Positions 1 to 11,842 are shown, numbered from the stretch's first letter. The stretch is 64,000 bases of DNA from Ophiocordyceps camponoti-saundersi (nom. inval.) (GCA_003339415.1 PDHQ01000155.1:1-64000); one strand, 5' to 3'. Numbers and translations are program-made. Notes: generated by a model from the sequence alone, not told the origin.

Positions 1-128
<128 letters not shown>

Positions 129-246
129 GCTATAAAAGCTATAAAAAAGTAAAGCGGACTAGGTAGCTTAGCGGAAACTTTTTTACCTAACTTTACTATA
201 TATTATATAATAAATCCCACGCTTATAAGAGAGAAAAAAGACCTTA

Positions 247-546
247 TATTAAAGTTTAGCCTTTATATTATATTTAAGTTATTAACTTAAATATTAAACT
301 TATAGATTAGCTTTATATTTAAATAAGAAGGCTATTATTATTTAGCTTAAAAGCTTATAGAGAAAGGATTAAATAAAATAAAATAAAAAAGATAGTTAAG
401 TAGGAAGATAAATAGGCTTTAAGGGAAAGAGTAGTATATATAGCTATTTAGTATATTAAAGTGCGGCTTCCTTAGAAGCTCTTTATATATAATTATTATT
501 ATATATAGCTTAGTAAATAAGTATCCCTTTAACTAGTCCCTTAATA
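247..546 (+). repeat. 3' LTR of chromovirus III copy (300 bp)
   Basis: Begins TATTAAAG and ends CTTAATA. It is exactly 300 bp, like the four LTRs at 19924, 27238, 46990 and 54314. The TA...TA ends are what RIP would leave from canonical TG...CA. The shared core includes the GTGCGGCTTCCTTAGAAGC block near 461-479. Confidence 0.88.
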
Positions 547-1040
547 ATTTTTATTTATTTTATTTTATTTAATTTTTTTCCTACTTATTTATTTTATTAT
601 TCTTAAGCTTAATATAATTATTAACTTAATATTTAATATTAGTAATAAACTAGGTAGTAGAGGCTATTTAATAAGGGTTAAACTATTTTATTATATATTA
701 AAAAGTAATTAGCTACCTAAACAGGCGTTATTATTTCTAAACTTAAGACTTATATTTATTAAAAAGAGTTATTAGCTAATTATTATATTAGACCTATTTC
801 TTATAACCTCTCGCTAGTAAGTTTAATGCCCCTAGCGACTAGCTATCTAGCTGCTATAATTATATAAACTACTTATATTACTTATAGTTATGTAGAGCGT
901 AGTAGGCCCTTCGTTTCTAACAAATATATTATCTTTAAGAGAGTAATATCTAACACTTACTTTACTCTTTTTAAATCTATCTTTAGACCTGTGTAATGTA
1001 TATAGGTATCGGCCTATTATATCTGTGAGGTTAAGCATTG
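547..1040. other. intergenic, AT-rich, no gene seen
   Basis: After the LTR the sequence is TA-rich and RIP-like until roughly 820. It then gradually regains CA and TG dinucleotides and merges into the gene island. One 63-codon minus-strand frame (847-1038) has no recognisable similarity and an AT-driven composition. I do not call it a gene. Confidence 0.6.
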
Positions 1041-1081
1041 CAAATTCGAGTTTTTTTAGAAGACTTCAGCAGATTTACTTA

Positions 1082-2996
1082 TTAATTTCCCTGTTCTGCT
1101 TCTTTTAAGGCCATCCGAAATGTCGACCTCAAGTTCTCTGTCTCTTCCAAGCCAACACTAATGCGAACCAGATCTGAATCTACTCCGAATTCTGCCGCCC
1201 ACGCTAACTCTTGGTAATGAGCTAGTATAACGTAAGGTGAGCACAATGTAAAGTTGGTACCCAAGCTAGGCCCTTTGGCGGTGTTGATCGCATCAAAAAA
1301 TGCATGTGCCTGTTTGCGTCGATGGAAAACCACAGAGACTAAACCTCCATAGCCACCTTGTGGCTGGCGCTGAGCGTCGTAGTGGTCTTTAGACGGGTTA
1401 AACATGGGGTAGTATAGACTTTTGACGAGGGGACTGCCTCTCAAGACGCGGCAAATAGCTTCGGCGTTAACGTTGATGCGTCTAACCCGGGGCAGAAAAT
1501 CGCGACTGTTTCTCTCCATGAAAATCATGTCTTCTGGCCAGTATGCGTCTTCGTATATTTCTTCGGACATGACTCTCTTGAGTAATGTGTAGTGTTTTCC
1601 CTGTGGATTGAATATCGCGCCTCCTCCCATGACGTTTGACTCTCCCGAGAAAATCTTTGTGAGACTACTGACAACGACGTCAGCCAGAGGCAGGACGTTG
1701 ATGTTGGCAAACGTCCCTATGGTCTCGTCTACTACAACAGCGAAATCAAACCGGTCTGCAAGAGAGCGAATGCGTTGCAGATCTGGGCAAGTAAGGAGTG
1801 GATTTCCTGGAAACTCGCAGAATAGCGCCAAATAGCGCTCACCAGATCGTAGTAAACTCTCCAGCTCATCTAAGTCGTCCGATGACCCGCGCCCTAGAAA
1901 CAGACACCCTGGACCAAACTTCTGAAGAATTTTTAGTGTGTCAACGTAAGGAAATCCGAAACTCACACTTGGGAGTTGTCCATGAGCAGCCAAGAGAGTT
2001 CGGTGAACATTAAATATTGCGTTCATGCCGTTGGGAAACAGGAACACATCGTTGTCTTTGACAGCCCGCCGGGCCTCAGAACTTGGACCTGAAGACGGCA
2101 GGCGGAATCCATTTTGAATATCATTGTCTTGGGTAAGTAACCCAGCAATTCGTCGTCGAACGGCCACTTTGGCTTGGTCGATCATGCCCAAGTCAAGATT
2201 TCTTCCAAACCGCTCTTCAAGAAAACGATGACTCTCTTCGTCTTCTCCGACGTGACGACACGACGACAGCCTCGTATCTGTCACAGTTCTGTTGAAACTG
2301 GTTGATTTCGGTCTATATCGACGAGGTCCCTTCTGTGACCATCCTTGCGTAGGGTTGTCGACGGGCAATGGAATTAGGATGTCGTTCCGTAGAAGATCAA
2401 GATAAAATTCTGCCCTGCGACTTGAAACACCGTCGCCCGTGTGCTGCCAGTACTGCTTTGCAAAGCAGTATGCTTCTTTATCAAAAAAGGCGACGTGTAG
2501 CGTAGGGGAGAGCCATCTCAGCAATGGAGATGAACACTTTGTTGCGTCGACGACAAGGTCTAGGATGTCCTCAGATGCCGCGACATCGCACGACGCATAG
2601 TGTCTGATATAGGCAACACACCGAACTGCAGAGCTCGAAGTCGAGAAGAGCATAGCCCGTTGGCCAGGCCTTCCGTGATGGAGCTCTACATGAAGCGACA
2701 ATGCCTTCACGAATTCGTGTATATAGAAACTGGACTACAGCTTAGCATGATGGGGCTTTCAGACCGAGGTAGGAAGGCGAACCGAGGATAACCAGTCTCT
2801 AGCTTGCTGACGACCCATTCCTGGCCTTCTTCGTAACCAATATTCGCTTTCCACGTGGGCAGTGACACGCTGATAGCCTAAAAATGACTAAGCCACGAAA
2901 TACACGCGTTAAACGCGTTAAGAGACGTACATGAGCAGTATCAGGCGGAATAGATTGCCCTAGAAGAAAACGTGTCATATTCGAGAAAGGCTTCAT
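1082..2996 (-). CDS. cystathionine gamma-synthase-like PLP enzyme, three exons, intact
   Basis: Exons 2996-2931, 2877-2783 and 2729-1082 join into 602 codons. Introns are 53 bp each, with GT...AG ends. Family function: PLP-dependent gamma-replacement joining an activated homoserine (O-acetylhomoserine in fungi) to cysteine, giving cystathionine for methionine synthesis. Seen: fungal-type N-terminus ([10 protein letters not shown] 13-22, SVSLPTW 25-31, GYPRFYIHEF 51-60); PLP phosphate-site GMN 288-290; EFPGNP 359-364; PLP-ring Asp388 in VVVDET; Schiff-base Lys412 in [17 protein letters not shown] about 542-549; carboxylate-binding Arg576 in RISVG. Start: the ATG at 2996 gives the expected short lead before GQSIPP, although the frame stays open upstream into the pyrimidine-rich strand. 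Odd: the usual RYGRN-type motif reads RFGRN (Phe228), replacing a Tyr that contacts PLP phosphate in relatives. Composition is normal and un-RIPed, unlike all its surroundings. It could be the housekeeping enzyme or a secondary-metabolism paralogue; no pathway neighbour is in view. Confidence 0.92.
2730..2782 (-). other. intron 2 of the cystathionine gamma-synthase gene
   Basis: 53 bp. Donor GTTCGC, branch-like GCTAAGC, acceptor TCCAG. Removing it joins CCTCG to TTTCTATATACAC and restores the family sequence GYPRFYIH across the junction. Without splicing, the frame from exon 2 hits a stop shortly afterwards. Confidence 0.85.
2878..2930 (-). other. intron 1 of the cystathionine gamma-synthase gene
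   Basis: 53 bp. Donor GTACGT, acceptor TTTTTAG, phase 0. Splicing joins ...IPPDTAH to AISVSLPTW..., which is the continuous order expected in fungal cystathionine gamma-synthases. Confidence 0.87.
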
Positions 2997-3015
2997 ACGA
3001 GGAATAATAAGGTTT

Positions 3016-3114
3016 GGAAAAGGGAAAAAAGGGGGAAAAGGGAGAAAAGGGGGAAAAGGGAGAAAAGGGGGAAAAGAGGAGAAAGGGGGAAGAGAAAAAA
3101 GAGAAGAAAAGAGA
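3016..3114. repeat. 99-bp pure purine tract upstream of the gene
   Basis: Every base from 3016 to 3114 is A or G, with recurring GGGGGAAAAGGGAGAAAA-type units. It starts 20 bp upstream of the gene's ATG, so the coding strand reads as a CT-rich stretch. CT-rich stretches are common just upstream of fungal starts, so it may form the 5' UTR or core promoter. The G-runs also suit triplex or quadruplex folding (inference). Confidence 0.85.
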
Positions 3115-4280
3115 TTTATTCTTTATTTTTTATTCTTTATTTTTTATTCTTTATTCTTTATTCTTTATTCTTTATTCTTTATTCTTTATTCTTTATTCTT
3201 TATTCTTTATTCTTTATTCTTTATTCTTTATTCTTTATTCTTTATTCTTTATTCTTTATTCTTTATTCTTTATTCTTTATTCTTTATTCTTTATTCTTTA
3301 TTCTTTATTCTTTATTCTTTATTCTTTATTCTTTATTCTTTATTCTTTATTCTTTATTTTTTATTCTTTATTCTTTATTCTTTATTCTTTATTCTTTATT
3401 CTTTATTCTTTATTCTTTATTCTTTATTCTTTATTCTTTATTCTTTATTCTTTATTTTTTATTCTTTATTCTTTATTTTTTATTTTTTATTCTTTATTCT
3501 TTATTCTTTATTCTTTATTCTTTATTTTTTATTTTTTATTTTTTATTCTTTATTCTTTATTCTTTATTTTTTATTTTTTATTTTTTATTTTTTATTTTTT
3601 ATTCTTTATTCTTTATTTTTTATTTTTTATTTTTTATTTTTTATTTTTTATTTTTTATTTTTTATTTTTTATTCTTTATTCTTTATTTTTTATTTTTTAT
3701 TTTTTATTCTTTATTCTTTATTCTTTATTCTTTATTCTTTATTCTTTATTTTTTATTCTTTATTCTTTATTTTTTATTCTTTATTCTTTATTTTTTATTC
3801 TTTATTTTTTATTCTTTATTCTTTATTTTTTATTTTTTATTTTTTATTCTTTATTCTTTATTCTTTATTCTTTATTTTTTATTCTTTATTCTTTATTCTT
3901 TATTCTTTATTCTTTATTCTTTATTCTTTATTCTTTATTCTTTATTCTTTATTCTTTATTCTTTATTCTTTATTCTTTATTCTTTATTCTTTATTCTTTA
4001 TTCTTTATTTTTTATTCTTTATTCTTTATTCTTTATTCTTTATTCTTTATTCTTTATTCTTTATTCTTTATTCTTTATTCTTTATTCTTTATTCTTTATT
4101 CTTTATTCTTTATTCTTTATTCTTTATTCTTTATTCTTTATTTTTTATTTTTTATTTTTTATTTTTTATTTTTTATTTTTTATTTTTTATTCTTTATTCT
4201 TTATTCTTTATTTTTTATTTTTTATTCTTTATTTTTTATTTTTTATTTTTTATTCTTTATTCTTTATTCTTTATTCTTTA
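3115..4280. repeat. (ATTCTTT)n heptanucleotide array, about 166 units
   Basis: A 1.17-kb tandem array of a 7-bp unit, ATTCTTT, interspersed with blocks of the variant ATTTTTT (a C-to-T change outside the CpA context). The variants occur in runs, suggesting spread by unequal exchange or slippage. Because 7 bp repeated three times makes 21 bp with no stop in one frame, the array reads as a 424-residue open frame of FFILYSL-like repeats. I regard that as an artefact, not a protein. Confidence 0.95.
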
Positions 4281-4351
4281 ATATTTAATATTTTTAATAT
4301 ATTTAATATTTAATATTTAATATTTAATATTTAATATTTAATATTTAATAT
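4281..4351. repeat. (AATATTT)n AT heptamer tract
   Basis: Directly abuts the ATTCTTT array and consists mainly of AATATTT units, another 7-bp period. It ends exactly where the F-family LTR begins at 4352. The last five bases, ATATT, would be the left target site of F(-), but the matching right site is not visible. Confidence 0.8.
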
Positions 4352-4600
4352 TATAAGGGATTTAAGCTATATTTAAATAGCTAAGTTATATAAGGGTGCT
4401 TAGTTAAGTTTATATATATAATAAGCGTAAGGTATATATAAGCGTATATAATTAGTTAGCGCTGCGTATAAGCCGCGCGCGGGCTATATATAAATTATAA
4501 CTTTAAATATATATACTATATATACCTTAAAACCTCCTAAGTTAATTTCTATTAATAGAGTTAGCTTTATATAAGAGTATTAAAATATTAGACCTTAATA
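4352..4600 (-). repeat. LTR of F(-), about 249 bp
   Basis: Its reverse complement aligns with the 250-bp F LTRs at 33408, 41223 and 43373, including the GCCCGCGCGCGG core, the ACTTAACTAAGCACCCTTAT block and the TCCCTTATA end. As the end of F(-) lying next to coding-side remnants, it is the 3' LTR. Confidence 0.85.
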
Positions 4601-4927
4601 ATAAATTAACTTTAATTATAAATAATAATAATACTTAATAAGCTATTATTACTTAGCTTTTAAAGTAATAAGCTATAATTATAAAATTATAAAACCTTAT
4701 ATACTAATAATATAAGTTTATATAGCTATTTAAATAATAATAGTTACGCCCTTATTATAAGCTATTACCGATTAGGTTCTTATTTAATAGCAATAAGGAT
4801 CTTTTTCTAATATAGCGCTCCCTAATATCTTATAAGCTATAAATAAACTAAGCTTTTATTAATAACGCTTATAACTAATAAATATTCCTATATTAATACT
4901 TTTCTCTTATAGTTTAAGCTAAAATAG

Positions 4928-5137
4928 TGTTAAGGAGCGACTAGAAGCCGAAAGGAAATGCCCGCCCATTCCTTAGTAGGTTGTAGCCTAAACCCCTCTG
5001 CCACACACAAAGGTATGGGCAAAAGAGTACGTAATACACAAGTCCCTCGTTCCTTATATATCGGGCATTATATAGGCTGTCGCAGTCGAACTGCGACACA
5101 TAAGTGACTGTGACTAGGCGTAGCCTAGTCCTTCACA
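4928..5137. repeat. un-RIPed 210-bp solo LTR-like insert with 5-bp TSD
   Basis: Begins TGTTAAGG and ends CCTTCACA, with canonical TG...CA ends and a perfect AATAG duplication on both sides (4923-4927 and 5138-5142). The same place in F(+)1 (about 40895-40915) is uninterrupted, showing the empty site. CA and TG dinucleotides are abundant, in sharp contrast with the surrounding sequence, so it either inserted after RIP or was too short to trigger it. It contains two hairpins: TGTCGCAG/CTGCGACA (5078-5098) and GACTAGGC/GCCTAGTC (5112-5130). A short non-autonomous element is an alternative to a solo LTR. Confidence 0.82.
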
Positions 5138-5142
5138 AATAG

Positions 5143-7672
5143 CTTTATTTTTAAAGTAAGGTAATAAGTATAAATATAACCCTAATTACTTTTTAAGTTA
5201 CCTTAATATTATATTTACTAATTTATATTAGCGTTAGATTAATTTAATAAAATTAAAGTACTTTATATAAAGTATTTCTAAGTCTTTTTTAACTTCCTTA
5301 TTTATTTTAAAGCTAAGCTTATTTTAGTAAATAATATTAAATAAGCTAATAATATTAAAATTATACGCCTTTATTATATTATTACCCTAGCCTTTTATTA
5401 ATAGTATATAAGGTATAATATCCCTCTAATTAAGTATATTATTATTATTATATAAATCCGCGCTATTATTATAAATATTAAGTTATTTCGCTTTAAAAAT
5501 AAAAGCTAAGTACCCTTACTTTATATTTTTAAGCTATTTTAAGATATTCTAATAACTAATATATATTAAAATAATATTTAGCTATATTTTAATAAGTATA
5601 GCAGTCTTTTTTTTTATAGCTAGTTTAGCCGCGGCGGTAAAAACTATTACTAAGCGGCTTAGGTTAGTAATAATAAAATTATAAAATAACGCGTTAATAG
5701 CTATTACCTCCGCTATAATAATATTAGCTATTTCTTATATAAGTATAAACTTAACTTTTTATTTTTATTATTTTTAGTTTATTTTACTAATATTATAAAA
5801 GAGAAGGAGGACCTTACTTTAAACTAAAAAAATAAGTCCCTCTTATAATAAGTCTTTTATAAGAGGAGGACTTATATAATATTATAGCTTATAAAATATT
5901 AAATAATTATTTTATAAGTATTAGTTAAAATATATATATAAACTTACCTCCTCTCTTTTTACTTATATTTATAAATTCTATATCTTTTATTATTATATAA
6001 GCGTATAATAGCTATAATTATTATATTATTATAAGTAAATTTTTTATTTAGCGTTATTAGCTTAAGTAAATTCCCCTCTCTTACTTATAAGTAATTTATA
6101 TTATAATATAAATATATTATTAATAATATATATATTTTAAGCTATACCTATCTATCCGCTACCTTATTTACTTTATAGCTAATATTAATAGCTAATAATT
6201 ACTTATTATAATATACTTAATCCTAAGCTTTACTAAAGATTTAATTCTTAGGTTTTTTTAAATAATATATAATAATATCTCGCTATACTTTAATAAGTAA
6301 AAGATTATAATATACTCCGCTAGTAACTTAGTTATCCCTTATTCTAAATCTTAGCAGGTTAGTTATTTTATTATAGCAATCCTTAGCTTTATTTTTATAG
6401 CCTTTATCTAATATAAGTCCTAATAATAAATAAGCTATTAGTTTTTTACTATTAGTTTATAAGATATTTCTTATATTTTATATATTATTATATCCTCCTT
6501 AGTTAAAACCCCCTTATTAACTTTTAAAGCGTTAGACTTCGCTAACTTTTTTAATAAAAAAAAGGTAAGTATTTTACTCCTTTATTATAATAGTTATAAT
6601 TATTATATTTAGCTTCGCTAATAGCTTAATAGCTTTTTACTTTTTTTACTTTAAAGGCTATATTATAATATACTTTATAATTATTTTTTCGAAATTTATA
6701 AATAAATTACTAATTTTATAAATAAAGGGTAAATCTATGCTAGCTTTTTATCTATTATTATCCCTATTCTACTTACTAAAAAGCTAAGTAGTAGGTAGTA
6801 TTTTTATATTAACTATCGCGCCTTAAATAAGGTAATAAAGTAAGACTAATATCTTTTTTCTCTTATTAAGGAGATACTTTATAGCCTCTCTAGCGCCCGC
6901 TAGTTTATAAAGCTTAATATTTACGCTATTTTTTATAAGCTATATATTATAAAAGGTAATAAATACCTAATTATTTTTTATATATAATTTAGTTTTTTAA
7001 ATACCTTATTTATTTTTTTAGTTTTATAAATATACTTACTATATTCTAACGCTATATTAATATTACTTTAAGTATTTTTTAGGGGATTTTATTATAATAT
7101 ATTTAAATAATATTCTTATTTATTTAAGTAGCTTATATTTTAATTATTAGTATAAGGTATATATTATATTATTATATTTTTAATAAGCTAAGCTTTTCCT
7201 TAACTTTTATAAGTATAATTTTACTATTTATAAAGTTAAATATTTTAAGTTTATTATTTATATTAATAAAAAGGTAAGATTAAACCTTATTAAAGTTTTC
7301 GCTATACTAAAATAAAAAGCGCTAATTTATATTTAAGTTATTTATAGTTTTCTAAAATTTATTAACTTTTATTATAATTTTATACCTTACTTTTTTAACT
7401 TTATAGCCTTACTTATTAACTTTATAAAGTAAGGCGCCCTTTTCTATTAAATTAATAAATACTAGCTTACTTTTAATACGCTTAAGTTTACTTTTATATT
7501 AGCCTTTATTTTTACTTAATAAAACCTTAACTATAATATAATTATAAAAGCTAATTACTTTAGTAAAGCTATAAGCGGCTATTTATCTTAAGTTAGCGCG
7601 GATTATATTTTTTAATTAGTTATATATTATTTTAAGAAACTTCTCCTTATAGAATAAAACTATATAATTTAT
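5143..7672 (-). pseudogene. RIP-destroyed coding remnant of F(-)
   Basis: The reverse complement corresponds to the coding-like part of F(+)1 at about 38370-40890. Every frame is full of TAA/TAG and there is almost no ATG. I could not recognise a reverse transcriptase, integrase or protease motif. This 2.5-kb stretch holds no other gene. Confidence 0.55.
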
Positions 7673-7948
7673 TATTAAGGCATCTTATAATACCTTAACA
7701 GCCTCGTATTATCCTTATAGCCTCGTCCCTTTATATAGCCTTCCCGAGTTATAAGGAACCTTTATATAAGATCCTTCTAATCTTATAACTCCCTACTCTA
7801 CTTTTTATATTCCTTACTATTACTTTATATATTTAATTAGGTATTTAGATAGCTACCCTCCCCGTATATTATATATAAGAAAATAATCGCGATAATATAC
7901 TCTTTTTTAAAACCCCTATATTACTAGTAATAGATAGCCTATCTAATA
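7673..7948 (+). repeat. 5' LTR of the copia element (276 bp)
   Basis: Begins TATTAAGG and ends CTAATA, consistent with TG...CA after RIP. It pairs with 32213-32488 at identical length and shares the GGTATTTAGATAGCTACCC block and the surrounding CCCCGTATATTATATA. Confidence 0.9.
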
Positions 7949-10900
7949 TTAATTAGTATATTAGGTAATATATAAATTAGCTAAGATAGAAAAGATAATT
8001 ATAGATAAAAAGATTAATAATTTATTATACTTAACTTTACTTTTTTATATAACTTAGTAATATATATAATAGCTACCTTATATAATAGAGAAAGAAAATA
8101 AGTTTTTCCTTATACCGAACCCCCTTAGATAATAATTATAGCTTTATATACTTTATTATCTAATAAGAACTTTTATATACTTTTAGTACCTTTAAACGCG
8201 CTTACGCCCGCGCTTACTTAGCTTAAACTAACTTAGGTAATCTTAGAACTAACCTAAACTTAAGCTTAGGAACTTAACCCGATTATATATAAAAAGATAG
8301 CTAAAAGAAATATTATCTTAGTTTATATATAGTAAGTAAAAACTAGCTTAGATTTCTAAGAGACTAACTTAAAAATTATAAATAAACTTTTAAATATTAA
8401 ACTTATAATATATATAGGAAAGATTATATATAAAGCGATATATTTAAGAATTAGGGGCTTTTTTCTTACCGGAAATACTTAGGAAAACTTTTATAAATAG
8501 ATTAAATATTAAGTAAAATAAGTTTCCTATCTAATTTTTAAAGCTTTCTTATAGTTTCTTAAGGAATAAGGTATTACCGTATAATAAACTAGTAGCTTTA
8601 TTAAGAAATTCCTCTCTATAATTAAAGCTCCGTATAATTATATTTTAGCTACTTTTTTAATAACCTTAGTAACCCTTACCTTAGAGCCTATTTAGAAAAT
8701 TATCCTATTAATTAAAGTTCCCTTTTATATAATTCTTAGCGTAACTCCTAATATAACCTTATATAAAGCGAAAGAAATACTAAACCTATTTATAGCTCTT
8801 ATAATAATCCTAAAAAGCCCGGCCTTTATTCTTCCCCTTATATAACTAATTTATAATAGCCTAATTACTCCTAAGAAAGTTATAATATTTAGTAAAGGCT
8901 AGCGAAAAGATTAGAATTACTTAGGTTATCTATATAATATCTTATATAATAAAGCTAAGCTTTTTATATTATATTACCGATAAATTAGTATTACCGAAGA
9001 TTAGTATTACGCTATCTTCCTAGATATTCTTACAAGCTTAGCGTAGTTATATTACCTCTATTATATAGGACCTAAGAAAAGGTAAGATAAGATCTATCGA
9101 ATACTTAATTCGCACTTTAATATAACGATAAATTATATATAATACTAGGCTAATTAAACTAATATAATTTTTACTTTTATATAAAAGAAATACCGGGAGA
9201 AAACTATATTAAAAATCTTTAAGGAATTAATTAAGAAAATATAACTCGTATAATATACCCTTAGTAAAAAGAAAACTTAACTTTATACTATAATAATAAG
9301 GGCCTGCCGTAAGGTGCCGGAACTTAAGCTAGTATTTCTCTCTACGAAGCCTTTATATAAAAAGTTCTTTTTTATTTTTCGCACGTTACTCTAGGTTACC
9401 CTTAACTATAGGAAAATATCCGACTAATTCTTTATTAATCGATATTATTATACGAACTTTTTATAACTAAATTTACCTTAGCTAAAGTTCTATATAAGTA
9501 AATTTAAATAAGTCCGATAAGAGGACCGCCGTCTATTACCTTATATAAGAAAGCGCTATTTTATTTATAAGAAGGAAGGGTATTAGTTAACGAATTATAA
9601 GTAAGGGGATTTCGATTATATAAGAAAAGCGTACTTTACCTTATATAAAGAATTTAATAAGGACCCCCTTATAGATAACGAATTTAAAGCCTTCCTCCTT
9701 AAGTATAAGAGATATAATATTATTAATAACTTTAATAACTTATTATACGAAGAAAATAAGGACACTCCTAAGAAAACTACCTAATTTATTCTCTTAAGTG
9801 CCCTTATATATTAATTTATAAAGGAAGATATTTTTATATAGTAGACCGTATAATTAGGTAATTAAGTTTTTCTCGTAAACGCTTACTATATAGAATATTA
9901 GGGATAACTTTAAGATACTAGCGCTATAAACTTCTCTATTATTAGTAAAAACTAAGCTAAAATATTTATATAAGAGAATTTAAATACGTAGATTAACTAA
10001 ACCTTAGATATTATAATAATTAGGTTTAGTAGCTTAGCCGCTATAACCTCGATTAGTATAATTAACGTTAATAGCCCTCTCGGTATTATATAGTATTACG
10101 TTCTTAATACCCTTACGCCGTTCCTCCTTTCCCTCGGAGATATAAATCGCTTAGGGGCATATTTCGATAATATTAGGAATATTATCGTATATAAGGATAA
10201 TTAGATAATTCCTATTATATAGAAATAGGGATATTTATTTTTCTATATATCTCTATATAAAGCCGCCCTTTTTTTTATAAAGGTATAGCTCCGTTATTTA
10301 TACTATCGCTTTAGATACCCTTATATAGAATATCTTCGTAACTTACTTCGAAATATAAGTTATAGCGATATCTTTAAAATATCGCTTTATATAATAAAGA
10401 AATTCTACTACTAATATTAAATATATAACCCCTTATTATAATAATTTAAATTCTCTATTAAGGACGATATCTTTTTTAATTATAAAATTATTATAAATAT
10501 CGTATAACTAAGTAATAAGAACGCTCTCTATATTATTAATAAGGCTATATTTTTTTAAGCTACTATTTTTATATAATTACTCTTTACTTAAGATATATAA
10601 AATACCCTTTACCGCTATTAGATTATTATTTACTAAGGCCTTTTAGATATTATTACGTATAACCCTAATATAAACTTCTCTTTAAATAAATTCCGTTTTT
10701 TTATATAAATTATTAGTTTATTATATAAAGAAATACCTATTAAAGCGCACTAGGTAGTTAGTAAAGTTAAACGCTTATATATCTCTTTTTAATATATATA
10801 TAATATATTTAAGAAAAACTTTAAAGATTAAGCTAATAACGATATAATCTTTTAGCTTACTATAAAATACTTAAATAATATAGTAAGGCTTAATAGCCTT

Positions 10901-11842
10901 ATACTTATATTTTTTATTTTTAGTATATACCCTTATATCTATAATATCTTACCCCTATCTTTAGATATTATTATATAGGCGACCGTAATTTAAAAAATAA
11001 TAAAGGTAATTTAAGAGCTTTATATAAAAAGAGATATTAGCCGCGTACTTACTATATAAAATAGACCTCGCTTATATAAGAACCTTATACTCCCCCTTTA
11101 TTCCTAAGTTATAGTCTAGCGCGAATATTATAGCTAGATAAAACTATATAAACTTTTAGTAATTAAAGGGTAATTTATTTTTATAAACTTTCTTAGTAAT
11201 TTTACTAAGTTTTATATAATATAGATTAAGCTATATTATCTACTAAATAAAGCTTTTACGAAAAAAGCTAATATTTATATAAAGAGATTTACTATTAAGA
11301 TTCCGCGTTATAGCTTACGGAGATATAAGGATTTTACCGATTATATAGTAAATTTATTTATCTCCTTCGCTTTCCTCTTAGAAAAAGAAATAAAAGATAT
11401 TACCCTCGCTATATAACTTTATTAAGATAGTATTATTATAACCCCTAGCCTCCTATTTAAAGAATTAAACCGCGCCGAAATTAATAGCCTTACCGCTTAA
11501 GATATTTTTATCTTTATATAATATAACTTAGCTAAGTATAGCTAGCTATATATTTTCTATATAAAACTTATATAAGAAATTAAAAATAAAATTATAAAGC
11601 TATATAAGAAGTTATAACTTATTATATAAGGCTACGCCGATACCGATAAGGCTATTATACTTACTTAATCGCCTATAATCTTATAAATAAGCTAGAGGCT
11701 AATCCTCGCTCTAAGCCTTTCTCTTATATAGTTATATAATATATATAGAAAGCTACGCGATATTACCTAAGCGTATATATAGTCGCACGACCGCCTAATA
11801 AGACCGATTTTTATATAATTATTAAAAAAGATATAAGACTGC
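7949..11842 (+). pseudogene. copia gag-protease-integrase-RT remnant, left half
   Basis: Reading through the stops shows, in order: a gag-like part (about 8280-9500); a zinc-knuckle remnant at about 9550-9597 (RYFIYKKEGY..TNY, with Tyr where Cys/His stood); a protease tail at about 10060-10160 (SPLGIIQYYV, TPFLLSLGDINRLG); a GAG-pre-integrase motif at 10291-10340 (LRYLYYRFRYPYIEYL); integrase (about 10440-11150); and the first part of a copia-type reverse transcriptase (about 11390-11842, including a GYADTDKAIILT motif). Frames are interrupted by TAA/TAG every few codons, as expected from RIP of CAA, CAG and TGG. The RT is cut at 11842 by gypsy-II and resumes at 29699 in the same sense. Confidence 0.82.

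Larger units (their letters stand above)
4352..7672 (-). mobile_element. F(-) copy, segment 1 (3' part of an F-family LTR element)
   Basis: Minus-strand copy of the F family. From its LTR at 4352-4600, the reverse complement follows the 3' half of F(+)1 (about 41222 back to 38370), for example the GCTAAGNNATAATAGCTTATTAAG stretch next to the LTR. It is interrupted by the un-RIPed solo LTR at 4928 and stops at 7672, where the copia element has inserted (TSD TTTAT 7668-7672). It continues at 32489. It is heavily RIP-mutated and no open frame remains. Confidence 0.8.

Noticed and set aside
847..1038. 63-codon minus-strand open frame downstream of the cystathionine gamma-synthase gene
   Set aside because: Short, AT-driven composition, no recognisable motif, and no splice or promoter support.
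1525..2013. Small open frames on both strands within 1525-2013
   Set aside because: They overlap exon 3 of the intact gene in other frames and are shadows of it.
1082..2710. Unspliced 542-residue version of the gene starting at a GTG
   Set aside because: It lacks the conserved N-terminal segment, which is present upstream in two short exons with good splice sites. The 602-residue spliced model fits the family better.
2600..2791. 63-codon plus-strand frame across intron 2
   Set aside because: Antisense to the gene and its intron. No independent support.
3014..4288. 424-codon plus-strand open frame of FFILYSL-type repeats
   Set aside because: It is the translation of a 7-bp tandem array, which stays open because 21 bp repeats without a stop in that frame. 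There is no non-repetitive domain.
3115..4351. Telomeric or subtelomeric array
   Set aside because: The units (ATTCTTT, AATATTT) do not resemble the TTAGGG telomere of filamentous fungi.
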